From Planctomycetota bacterium (GTDB lineage Bacteria; Planctomycetota; Planctomycetia; Pirellulales; Pirellulaceae), in contig JAJDEH010000049.1 of NCBI GenBank assembly GCA_029259935.1, positions 1 to 64,000 on the forward strand: a stretch of DNA of 64,000 bases, read 5' to 3'. The notes under the pieces were generated by a model. That model made no database searches, was not told where the DNA came from, and worked only from the letters and a program-made list of their open reading frames with translations. Each line of letters begins with the position of its first letter. The stretch's first letter is position 1. Shown here one piece after another: positions 35,522 to 44,700 of this stretch. The position numbers and the translations under genes were made by a program.

Positions 35522-37411
35522 ATGGCATCTTCCAAATCAAACCCTTCGCCCGCGCCATCGATTGCCAGCTTTTATCAGCGGCAGATTGGCGAATATCAAG
35601 TTCAGCTCGACAAGATAGAGCGGCACAGCGTCTGGGTTTCCCGCTTGCGCATTTTAACTTTTTTCCCAGCAGTCGGATTGGCGATTGGCGGCTGGGTCAG
35701 TTCCCACCAGGCTTGGCCGTGGTACGTGGGTGCCGGGATTCTGTTCGGGGCGTTCATCGGCTTGGCGGCGTTCCACGAAAATGTGTTGCGGCGGCAAACC
35801 GAATTGAAACATCGTCGCGGCATGAATCGGATTCAACAAGCCCGGCTACAACGCCGTTGGGAAGACATCCCCGCGTTTGCACCGAATGTGCCGGGCGAGC
35901 ATCGCGCGGTGTCGACTGATTTGGATTTGTTTGGCCCGTCTTCGTTGTTTCAACTGTTGTCGCTGGCGCATACGCCGTTTGGCAGCGAGGCGCTGCGCGA
36001 CTGGCTGCTAGATCCCGCCGAGTCCGACGAGATCAAGACCCGACAACAGGCTGTATCGGTGTTGGCACCGAACGTGTCTTTTCGCGAAGAGCTGGATTTA
36101 CGTGGTCGTCTGCTGGGAGCGAGCGAGCATGGTCCACGAGATTTCGTGCAATGGGCCGAAGGTCCGGCTTGGCTGACCGCGCGCCCCTGGTTGAAATGGT
36201 TGACCCGAATACTGACCGTCGGCGCTTTGATGATGCCCATCCTTGGATTTACGGGCTGGACTAATGCAGGAGTCGCTTGGCTGGTGTTCGTCATCATCAT
36301 CGCCGCCAACTTTGTCGTGAACATGCTGTTCGCCGGCCGGGTATATGAAATCTTCAATAGCGTTTCGTCTCGCAACCATGAAATCCAACACTATCGTCCA
36401 CTACTGCGGGCGATTGCCGAATTGCCGCCCGATTGTGCGTTCGTGCGTCGCCTGCGATCCAACATGGGCCGATCACCGCAAGAACCGATACAGATTCTGA
36501 ATCGCCTGATGCGTATCATCCGATTCGCTAATCTACGGCGCGATGGATTGCTTGGCATTCCCTACTACTTCTCGCAATTGATTTTCTTGACCGACTTTCA
36601 CGTACTCTACTTCATGGAAGTTTGGCAACAGCGGCATGGCCACGTCGTCCGCCGCTGGCTGGAATCGGTCGGGCAACTAGAAGCCATTTCGTCGTTGGCC
36701 TGTCTGGCCCACGATCATCCTGATTGGACTCTGCCCGTGGTGCGCGAGCCAAACGAGAAGACGATAATCGCTCAGGCGCTCGGGCATCCGCTGTTGGCGG
36801 AAGACGTCTGCGTGCGCAACGACGTTGAAGTTGGTCCCGGCGGGACATTCTTGTTGGTGACCGGGTCGAACATGTCGGGCAAGAGTACGTTGCTGCGAGC
36901 GCTTGGCGTCAACGTCGCGCTGGCGCAAGCGGGCGGTCCCGTTTGTGCCGCCGAGTTCCAGTTGCCGCCCGTGCATCTTGCCACCAGCATGCGGATTCAC
37001 GACTCGCTGGCCGAGGGCGTTTCGTTTTTCATGGCCGAACTCAAACGTCTCAAGCAGATCGTCGACCAATCACGGGATCTTCAGGATTCAACCCAGTGGA
37101 CCGTTCTGTATTTGCTGGACGAAATCTTGCAAGGGACGAATTCCGCCGAGCGGCACATTGCCGTTTCGCGGGTCATTCGCCATCTGGTGGAGCATGGTTC
37201 GATCGGCGTCGTTTCGACCCACGATCTAGGGCTCGCCAGCAGCCCGGAAATTTCCGGTGCCTGCCAAACCGTTCACTTTCGCGAACAACTTGTGGGCGAG
37301 GGCGCTCGGCGAGAAATGACGTTCGATTACAAAATGCGTGACGGCTTGTCGCCCACCACCAACGCGCTGAAGTTGCTCGAAATTGTGGGACTGGTGGAAC
37401 CGGACCAGTAG
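35522..37411 (+). CDS. Membrane-anchored MutS-family ATPase
   Basis: 629 residues from ATG 35522. The N-terminal region has two hydrophobic helices (LRILTFFPAVGLAIGGWV and WYVGAGILFGAFIGLAAF), and a hydrophobic pair lies near residue 240-265 (VGALMMPILGFTGW, VAWLVFVIIIAANFVVNMLF). The C-terminal third is a MutS ATPase domain: Walker A GSNMSGKST at 448-456, the trans-active LPPVHLATSMRIHDSLAEGVSFF, Walker B LLDEILQGTNSAER at about 531-544, and VSTHDLGLA. There is no N-terminal mismatch-binding (Phe-x-Glu) domain and no Smr domain. These membrane MutS homologues are uncharacterised; a role in mismatch repair is doubtful. Confidence 0.85.
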   Translation: MASSKSNPSPAPSIASFYQRQIGEYQVQLDKIERHSVWVSRLRILTFFPAVGLAIGGWVSSHQAWPWYVGAGILFGAFIGLAAFHENVLRRQTELKHRRGMNRIQQARLQRRWEDIPAFAPNVPGEHRAVSTDLDLFGPSSLFQLLSLAHTPFGSEALRDWLLDPAESDEIKTRQQAVSVLAPNVSFREELDLRGRLLGASEHGPRDFVQWAEGPAWLTARPWLKWLTRILTVGALMMPILGFTGWTNAGVAWLVFVIIIAANFVVNMLFAGRVYEIFNSVSSRNHEIQHYRPLLRAIAELPPDCAFVRRLRSNMGRSPQEPIQILNRLMRIIRFANLRRDGLLGIPYYFSQLIFLTDFHVLYFMEVWQQRHGHVVRRWLESVGQLEAISSLACLAHDHPDWTLPVVREPNEKTIIAQALGHPLLAEDVCVRNDVEVGPGGTFLLVTGSNMSGKSTLLRALGVNVALAQAGGPVCAAEFQLPPVHLATSMRIHDSLAEGVSFFMAELKRLKQIVDQSRDLQDSTQWTVLYLLDEILQGTNSAERHIAVSRVIRHLVEHGSIGVVSTHDLGLASSPEISGACQTVHFREQLVGEGARREMTFDYKMRDGLSPTTNALKLLEIVGLVEPDQ

Positions 37412-37426
37412 GTCAACATGCTTGAG

Positions 37427-39004
37427 TTAGCTCACCGACAACTCAGCCAAAGCTTCACGAACATCTTCGCCGTCGTGGCAGAAACACTGATTCGTGCCCG
37501 CTTCGATGGCACCATCCAGAGCCTCGCCGGTTCGCTCGACTAGCGATTCCGGCTGTTCGCCGTCGCCGGCTTGAGCGACTCCCAAACTGACCGTGAACTG
37601 CAAGGCGCCTTGTGAGATCTTCAGGCGGCAACGCGATATCGCTTGTCGAACCCGGTCCGCGATGCGCATGCCATCCGAAAGATTCGTCGCCGTGAAGATC
37701 AATGCGAAGACGTACTCATCCAGTTGCACCAGATGGTCGCTGTCCTTGACGGCCGCGCCAAGAAACTGCTGCGACGCCTTGAGTACCATATCGGTAGTAC
37801 CGGCACCGTGCTCTTCATAGATCTGCTCGAGCTTGTCGACACGAAGGAATATGATCGACAGCGGTTCGTTTGCGGGATCGTTGAGTAATCGGAGTATCGT
37901 CCTGCAGAATTCTTTACGCACGGCAGTGGTGGGAGTCGGCGCGATTTCTCGCTCGACGGGGGATGTCGGCTCCGCGCCCACTTCAATCACTGGGACGGCG
38001 TCGACTTCGTCGATTGGCTCGGGCTGTTCTAGTACACTCGACAAGGGGATATGCTTTTGTCCGTCGTGGAAGTGTCCGCAGTTGCGGCCCGCTTCTTTCG
38101 AGGTATACAGCGCCTCGTCGGCGCGACGGACCACGTCTTGAATGGTTTCGTCGGAACGCAACTCGGCCAGGCCCACGCTCACTGTCACTCGCAGATCCAC
38201 GCCCTCGAAGGAAAACTGCTGGTCGGCGATCGTGGTCCGGGCGTGTTCGGCAATCCACAAGATTTGTTGCGCATGGGACTCGGGGAAAATGACCGCGAAT
38301 TCCTCGCCTCCATAACGCGTGGCCAGACCCTCGTCGCCAATGGCCTCTTTCACCAAACGGGCCACCTCGCGTAGAGTCTCGTCACCTGCTTGATGCCCGT
38401 GCGTGTCGTTGAACTTTTTGAAATGATCGACGTCCAGCATCATCACGCAGACCGGTTCGTCCTGCTCGGCGAACCGCTTACGGGCCAATTCTAGTGCGTC
38501 GTCGAAAGCTCGGCGATTGGCGAGTCCCGTCAGGGCGTCGGTGCGTGCCTCGGCGGCTCGAGTCTCGAGTTCACGTTGTTGATCGTCCAGCCGGTGGGAT
38601 GCTTCGTCCAACTGTTGTTGCAGAGAGTCGTTGGCCGCCAACAATTTCGTGACCGCTGCTAGAACGGTGTCGGGCGATTCCACATCGGCGTTCAGATTGT
38701 CGCTGGCTTCTTTGATCTGTGATGAATGTTCGCTTAAGCCCTCGGCCATGTTGTCGGCGATTTCGTTCAACCGGCTAAGGATTTCGCTGGTCACTTCGGA
38801 ATCACGGTCCGACTGATCGGAGCCGTCATCGCCGGCCTCGGAAAACAGGTCATCGATTTGCGCCTCGCCTTCCGTCTCGGCCGACGCCGGACGTTGGACG
38901 ACGATTACTCTTTTGGTGAATCGATACCTTATCAACCACCCGGCCGCGCCACCCACGATGGCCGCGAAGAGTGTAACCAGGGCGTTCGTAATATCCAGAG
39001 TCAT
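37427..39004 (-). CDS. Membrane diguanylate cyclase with two GGDEF domains
   Basis: 525 residues from ATG 39004. One membrane helix (ITNALVTLFAAIVGGAAGWLI) is followed by an acidic linker and a coiled coil (residues 75-155). The first GGDEF domain (about 155-285) has DALTGLANRRAF, DVDHFKKFND and the active-site GGEEF at 232-236, so it should make c-di-GMP. No RxxD inhibitory site is visible just before it. The second (about 365-520) keeps the fold but has LDEYVF instead of GGDEF and is probably inactive, perhaps a binding domain. A good -10/-35 pair lies upstream. It is divergent from the GAF-PAS-PilZ gene, a likely c-di-GMP reader. Confidence 0.9.
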   Translation of the reverse strand: MTLDITNALVTLFAAIVGGAAGWLIRYRFTKRVIVVQRPASAETEGEAQIDDLFSEAGDDGSDQSDRDSEVTSEILSRLNEIADNMAEGLSEHSSQIKEASDNLNADVESPDTVLAAVTKLLAANDSLQQQLDEASHRLDDQQRELETRAAEARTDALTGLANRRAFDDALELARKRFAEQDEPVCVMMLDVDHFKKFNDTHGHQAGDETLREVARLVKEAIGDEGLATRYGGEEFAVIFPESHAQQILWIAEHARTTIADQQFSFEGVDLRVTVSVGLAELRSDETIQDVVRRADEALYTSKEAGRNCGHFHDGQKHIPLSSVLEQPEPIDEVDAVPVIEVGAEPTSPVEREIAPTPTTAVRKEFCRTILRLLNDPANEPLSIIFLRVDKLEQIYEEHGAGTTDMVLKASQQFLGAAVKDSDHLVQLDEYVFALIFTATNLSDGMRIADRVRQAISRCRLKISQGALQFTVSLGVAQAGDGEQPESLVERTGEALDGAIEAGTNQCFCHDGEDVREALAELSVS

Positions 39005-39069
39005 CGTTCTCAATTCAGGGTTACTGGAGGTTGCTTTGCTCCGCCACGATAGCGCGCCCCGGTTGTAAT

Positions 39070-39098
39070 TTAATACGTTGACAAACGGGCGTAGTCAA
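39070..39098 (-). promoter_or_regulatory. Promoter for the diguanylate cyclase gene
   Basis: On the minus strand TTGACT (39098-39093) and TATTAA (39075-39070) are 17 bases apart, ideal spacing for the housekeeping sigma factor, about 65 bases before the ATG. The remaining part of 39005-39318 shows no other feature that I can support. Confidence 0.5.
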
Positions 39099-39318
39099 AA
39101 CAGCAACAACGGGGGATTCCTCGTTCGCGCGTTGTTCCGGTTGAATCGGTTACGCCCGGTCAGCACGCGAGCTTCTCCGCCTTGAAGCATGGTTGAGCTA
39201 TATTTTTGGTGACCGGTGATACGCAATATCTGGAAACGCACCAGGTGGTTTCCCGCTGTTGACCGAAGGATCGGCCGGTTGCCTTAATCTAATCCTAGAA
39301 TTTTGGTGGAGATAATGT

Positions 39319-39432
39319 ATGTCGATGGGATTAGCAGTGACACTGATTGCAACCATCGGTATCGCCAACCTCGTGGGAGGCTTTTTCGTGGCACGTTATC
39401 TCGGGGTCAAGTTCGGGAGGTCGGGCCGGTAG
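39319..39432 (+). CDS. 37-residue membrane peptide
   Basis: Begins ATG 39319 with GGTGGAG 7 bases upstream and ends at TAG 39430. The product (MSMGLAVTLIATIGIANL...) is a single hydrophobic helix of about 22 residues followed by a basic tail (VKFGRSGR), giving positive-inside topology. It ends 95 bases before the GAF-PAS-PilZ gene and may share its transcript. The strong ribosome site and clean helix argue for a real gene, but no homologue can be named. Overlaps another open frame (39303-39485) whose translation looks non-coding. Confidence 0.55.
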   Translation: MSMGLAVTLIATIGIANLVGGFFVARYLGVKFGRSGR

Positions 39433-39527
39433 CCTTCGACATCCCGCCTCGATCAAAGGGCGTGGAGATTTGGTGGCATCCATGAATTTACAGCCGTCGC
39501 GACGGCAGAAACGACAGTAGAGCAGCA

Positions 39528-40817
39528 GTGTCCGTAAAATCGTCCAGACTGGAACTCAATGTTGCCCTGTCCAAGCTCAGCCGTGAGTTGGACCGACTGG
39601 GTAATGAAGACGAAGTTCTGCGCGTTGCCGCGCGGCGGACGGCCCAGGCGCTGGACTGTGATTGTTTTGGCATGGCTGATGCGAATCCGAGCGACGGGTC
39701 CTTGATGCTCAGGCTCTTCGCGACCGGGACGGGAAAGGCGTACAAGGGGGCCGAATACCGGCTTCCTCGACGCAAGCGGCAATATGTTTCCGTGGTGGCG
39801 GTGGAAGAAGAACGCTTGGTCGACATCATGGACCTCGCCGACGAAGCGCAATTCACGGACGAGTTCCTGGAGGAACACTCGCTACGAACCGCGATTGTCT
39901 GCCCCGTCATCGTGCTGGGAAACTGCATTGGAACGATCGGCGTTTACGATACCGCGCCGCGGCGGATCCGGGACAACGAACTGCTGCTGATTGAATCGGC
40001 GGCGCGGTTGGCCGGGGTGACGATTTCGCGAGTGCAGGCCATGCGGTCGCTTGAGGCCCAGAATCAATTGCTGGCGACGACCATGGACTGCATGGGAGAT
40101 CCGCTGGCGTTCTTGTCGGCCGACGGAAAGATTCTGCAAGTCAACAGCGGCTATGAACGAGTGTTCGGATACTGCTCGGATGAAGTCCGCGGCCGGCACT
40201 TTACCGACTTCTTTGATCGTTCCGACGTGGATAGTGTATCGCTGTGTCTGGAAGTGGTCGGCGCCAGCCAGGAAGCGCTGCATGTGGAAACCACGGCCCG
40301 GCCGAAATATGGGCCGGACAAAAAAATCACCTGGTCGCTGACCGGCATCAAGTCCCGTAACGGAACGGTCGAGACCGTCGTGGCCGTGGCGGCCGAGGAG
40401 AAGTTTCCGGAACAGGGTGTCGAAACGTTGATTGAGTCGGGTGCCCTCGACGCCGGCCTGGACGGCTTTCCAGAGCTTGAGGACCACCGTGGCGAACGCC
40501 GGCAAAACGAACGTCGCGAGTTTCCCTACTATCAGTCGATTGCTCCCTCGCCCGACGGCCTCATGCCCGCGTTGGGCGAGTTCTTTGAAGTTCGCTGTAA
40601 GGACATCTCGCCGAACGGATTTGCATTTTTCGTCCGCAGGCCGCCGACGCATCGGCAGTTCGTGGTCGCCCTCGGCCCCAAGTCGTCGCATGTCTTTCTG
40701 CATGCCGAAGTGCGGCATATCCAGTCCTGCGTGTTGGATGGCAAACGCATGTACGTGGTCGGCTGCCGCTACGTAGGCCGGGAAAAGAGCTGGACCGAAG
40801 TGGCCGCCGAAGAATAG
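39528..40817 (+). CDS. GAF-PAS-PilZ signalling protein
   Basis: 429 residues from a GTG start at 39528. A GAF domain (about 10-175; LGNEDEVLRVAARRTAQALDCDCFGMA, LGNCIGTIGVYDTAPRRIRDNELLLIES) is followed by a PAS domain (about 180-295; DGKILQVNSGYERVFGYCSDEVRGRHFTDFF). The C-terminal 110 residues are PilZ-like: RRQNERREFPYY holds the RxxxR-type arginines and DISPNGFAFFV the (D/N)xSxxG motif that bind c-di-GMP. There is no kinase or other output domain, so the likely role is to report c-di-GMP plus a GAF/PAS signal to an unknown partner. It is divergent from the diguanylate cyclase gene. Confidence 0.85.
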   Translation: MSVKSSRLELNVALSKLSRELDRLGNEDEVLRVAARRTAQALDCDCFGMADANPSDGSLMLRLFATGTGKAYKGAEYRLPRRKRQYVSVVAVEEERLVDIMDLADEAQFTDEFLEEHSLRTAIVCPVIVLGNCIGTIGVYDTAPRRIRDNELLLIESAARLAGVTISRVQAMRSLEAQNQLLATTMDCMGDPLAFLSADGKILQVNSGYERVFGYCSDEVRGRHFTDFFDRSDVDSVSLCLEVVGASQEALHVETTARPKYGPDKKITWSLTGIKSRNGTVETVVAVAAEEKFPEQGVETLIESGALDAGLDGFPELEDHRGERRQNERREFPYYQSIAPSPDGLMPALGEFFEVRCKDISPNGFAFFVRRPPTHRQFVVALGPKSSHVFLHAEVRHIQSCVLDGKRMYVVGCRYVGREKSWTEVAAEE

Positions 40818-41075
40818 CGACATCATGCCGCTTGCAGATCGACCTCTCGCGCTCGTCTTGAGGTTGCGCGGACGGCAAGATTCCTCGGAACTCGCCTCCT
40901 TGTCCCCGGCTGGGGCTTGCCGGCGCCGCGGCTGGCCTTATCATTCCGAGTGCCCCTATTCTCGAGGGACTCGAAGCCGCCGCCTATCCGGAAAATTTCT
41001 AAGTTTTTTTCTCAGCGGCCCTAATAGAATCGGTTTCTCGTCGTTAATCGGATAGACGGACTCATCGCGACGACC

Positions 41076-41597
41076 ATGACTGAGCGGAACATGAGTGAAA
41101 ACGGACATTGGGTTCGGACCGCCGTCGGGCGGTTTGAAGGGCCGTTACTGCGCTATGCCCGGCAGATCACCGGCGATTTGGATACGGCTCGCGATGTCGT
41201 CCAGGACACCTTTATGCGGCTTTGCCGCGAACAGCCGGAGCAAATCGATGATCATCTGGCCCGCTGGCTATTCACGGTATGTCGCAACCGGGCCCTCGAC
41301 ATTCGGCGGAAGGAACAACGCATGAAAACGATGACCGATCAGCAGGTGGATCAACAAGCCAGCCGCGAAACGGAACAATCCGTCGCCGCCGAAAACGAGG
41401 ACAGTGTCCAGCAAGTCCTGCGGGCGGTCGACAATCTCACCGACAATCAGCAGGAAGTCGTGCGGCTCAAGTTTCAGAATGGGCTGAGCTATCGCGAAAT
41501 CAGCGAAATCACCGAACTGTCGGTGAGCAACGTTGGCTACTTGCTGCACACCGCCGTGCAGAAAATACGCCAGCAACTCAACGTCGAATGTTCGTGA
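41076..41597 (+). CDS. ECF-type RNA polymerase sigma factor
   Basis: 173 residues from ATG 41076; ATG 41091 is an alternative. Sigma region 2 (GPLLRYARQITGDLDTARDVVQDTFMRLC, WLFTVCRNRALDIRRKEQ) and region 4 (LTDNQQEVVRLKFQNGLSYREISEITELSVSNVGYLLHTAVQKIRQQL) are both complete. The linker of about 40 residues is Gln/Glu rich. The next gene, 163 bases downstream, encodes an anti-sigma-like N-terminus fused to a vWA protein, so this is the classic sigma/anti-sigma order. The target promoters are unknown. Confidence 0.92.
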   Translation: MTERNMSENGHWVRTAVGRFEGPLLRYARQITGDLDTARDVVQDTFMRLCREQPEQIDDHLARWLFTVCRNRALDIRRKEQRMKTMTDQQVDQQASRETEQSVAAENEDSVQQVLRAVDNLTDNQQEVVRLKFQNGLSYREISEITELSVSNVGYLLHTAVQKIRQQLNVECS

Positions 41598-41760
41598 AGG
41601 GGAAATCCAAAGTTTTGAACATTTGAATTTCGGTTTTTGAATTTGTTTCGGATTTCGAGATTCGGATTTCGGATTTAAAACACACGGCGATTTCAAACCA
41701 ATCACTCAACCCTTCAAACGCCTACCCATCCATTAAAATCATCTCTTCGGAGTACCGATC
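41598..41760. other. Low-complexity AT-rich spacer
   Basis: Between the sigma factor and the anti-sigma gene; repeated TTCGGATTT and GAATTT motifs occur (about 41625-41680). No promoter or terminator is clear. Confidence 0.5.
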
Positions 41761-44700
41761 ATGCTCGATTCCAATGACCCAAAACTGACGGCTTATGTGC
41801 TGGGGGAACTCGACGAAGCCGAGCGAACCGAGGTCGAAAGGCAGCTTGCCGATTGGCCGGAACTGCGGCAGGCCGTCGAGCAAATTCGCGACGTCACGGA
41901 TCGGCTCAGTGGCAGCTTGCAAGCCGAGCCCTGTCCCGAGTTGACCGATGCACAGCGCACTGCGATTGCCGAACAATCAACGGCCGTATTGGATAAGGCC
42001 GCATTGAAAACGACCGTTTCCCCCCAAGGTAACGCACGATGGTGGGCCATTGCCACGGCACTTAGTTTGTTGATCGTCGTCGCCGGTGTGGTTGGGTATT
42101 TTGGCTTTGTCGCGAATAACAGCGATTACTACAACGACATCGCGCAACAACCCAGTGCCGCCCGATCCAAATTGGGCGATTACGATGATCTAAAGGAGTT
42201 TGAATCCGAAGAAGAACTAACGGAGATTGAACTCCAGGAGGCGAAACCCGACGGTTGGGGAGGAGAGATCCGCGATCAACGCCAGGGCTCCCGTTCATCG
42301 TTTAATGCCGGCGGTGAAGTAAGTGTTGGCAGCCTGCCTAGCAACAGCTCATCCGTACTGCGTGACGACTTCACGTCTCGAGCGGGCCCAGGTGGCGCAG
42401 AAGGTCCGCAGCCGGCGAAATCAAGCCGTGTCATGACAGTCGACGATTCGCTAGCCGCCCCGGTCGTACCTACGCCAAAGCCTGCCGACAGCTCGATTCG
42501 TGTCGTAAGCGAACCAAGCCGAACTTCCCCCGCGCCTGATGATTCCGATGCAGTGGAATCGCCAACATCAAATGGTCGGGGCGAGGGCGGCCAAAATGGC
42601 CAAGATGGAGCAAACCCCCGTGACCCGGCAGGTGATGCGGCCCCGGAAAGTGCGAGCAGTCCAGGTAGTGAGGGTGGAGGCGAAGCCTCGGAAGGCGAGC
42701 CTGAAAGTCGTGACGGTAAAAGCGGCGGGGACAAGCAAGGCCTGTTCGATGCCCTCGAAGAAAGCGCGAGCGGTGAGTCGAAAAAGGGCAAGGAAGGCCG
42801 GGGCAAGAATGACAAATCCACGGTTCGCCGCACTTGGAAACGCGTCAAGGCGATTCCCAACACTTCGCGGCTGATGATTGGCGACCGGGACGAATTGCCG
42901 ACCGAAGGCGTTCAAGTCAACGTCGTGATCGACGGTTTTCGTGCTCGCGTTCTGTTGGACTGCTATTACTACAACAATCGCAGCCAGCAATTGGAAGGCA
43001 ATTTCAAACTGCGGCTGCCGAACGATGCTTCGCTGTACTATTTTGCTTTCGGTGAAACGTCGTTTGAATATCGGCCAATGGTCGACGAACTGGCCAGCAA
43101 CGGTTTTCTTCCGGCCGACGTGGTGCGGTCGAGTGGGACGGGGCCGGACGAGATTCTGGGCGCACGCAGCCAGTCGTGGTCCAAGGTCAAAGAGGCGCGG
43201 ATGGTACCCCGTGAAAAGGCGGCTCATGCGTACAGCGAAATCGTTCGCCGCCGAGTCGACCCGGCTTTGGTCGAATGGTCGGGCGCCGGCGTGTTCAACG
43301 CGCGAATCTTCCCGCTGATGCCCAACAAGCTGCATCGCATCGTCGTCGGCTACGACGTGAACCTGCGGCGCGACGGCGACGATTTGGTGTACCAATTAGA
43401 CTTGCCGCAAGAAGTCGAGCAACGCATGATCGACCTGAACGTGGCGGCGATGCCGGGCGCGGCGGTCGAAGTGAGCCCCCAAGTACGGCCCTTCACCTCG
43501 GGCGGCCGGGCGTATTACCACTTTAAGGATCCACATGAAAACACGCTGGAAGTTCGCTACGAAAACGCAGGCACGATGGTGCTGGTCGGCGAAGATGCCA
43601 AGGCGGGTGAGTTCTTTGCCGCTCAGGTGACGCCCGATCTGCCCGTCGGCGAGGCGGTCGCCGGTTCGCCGCAAGCGATCTTCTTGGTCGATACGTCGCT
43701 CAGCTCGAACCCCGACAAGTTCAACGTGTGGCTCAAGATGCTGGAAGCCACGCTGGAAAACAATCGCGGCGGCATCAAGCAGTTCGCGGTGATGTTCTTC
43801 AACATCGAATCGCATTGGTGGAAGAATGGGTTTACCGACAACACGCCGGAAAACGTCCGCAAACTGTTGGCCGACTGTAATAAGTTGGCACTGGAAGGTG
43901 CCACCGACTTGCGACAAGCGCTGGCCGAAGCGGGATCGCCTAGCTGGGCCGTTGATAAGAAGACCAAAGACAAAAATCTGCTCGGCAAGCCGGACTTGTT
44001 CCTGCTTAGTGATGGAGCGGTCACCTGGGGCGAGTTGAACCTGCACCTGTTGGCCCGAACGCTTCGCAAGGGCTCGGCGGGCAGTCTGTTTGCTTACAAG
44101 ACCGGGATGACCGGAACCGCGATCGGAGTTTTGGAACACTTGGCTCGCGAGAGTGGCGGGTCGGTCTTTTCCATCGTGAACGAAGGCGAAGTGGAACAAG
44201 CTTCGACCGCCCACCGCCAGCGTCCTTGGCAGCTAATCAACGTGTCCGCGGCCGGCAGCAGCAGCGATCTCTTAACAGCCGGGCGCATCCGCTCCATTTA
44301 CCCTGGCCAATCGCTGTTGCTTGTCGGACGCGGCCAACCGGGCGACGAGATCATGCTCGAACTGCAACGCGGCGAAGAAACTCGTTCGCTAGCCGTTCGC
44401 GTGGATCGCGCCGTGTCATCGAATCTGGCCGCGCGGCTGTACGGCCAAGTGTCGGTCGGACAACTGGAAGATCTTCGAACCGCCGCCGAGAATGTGGCGT
44501 CCGCCTACGCCCGGCATTTCCGCGTCACGGGGCAAACCTGTTCGCTGCTGATGCTGGAAAGCGAAGCCGATTATCAACGGTTTGATATCAAGCCGGAAGA
44601 TGACGTAACCGTCGTGAAGGTGAGCCCGGCGGCGGGCCTGATCGATCGTAAAATGGAGCAACTGGGCCAAACGCTGGAAGACCCAAAAGCGGCCACGGTG

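Noticed and set aside
39303..39485. 60-residue open frame overlapping the membrane peptide
   Set aside because: No hydrophobic segment or motif; the 37-residue frame has a better ribosome site and a membrane helix.
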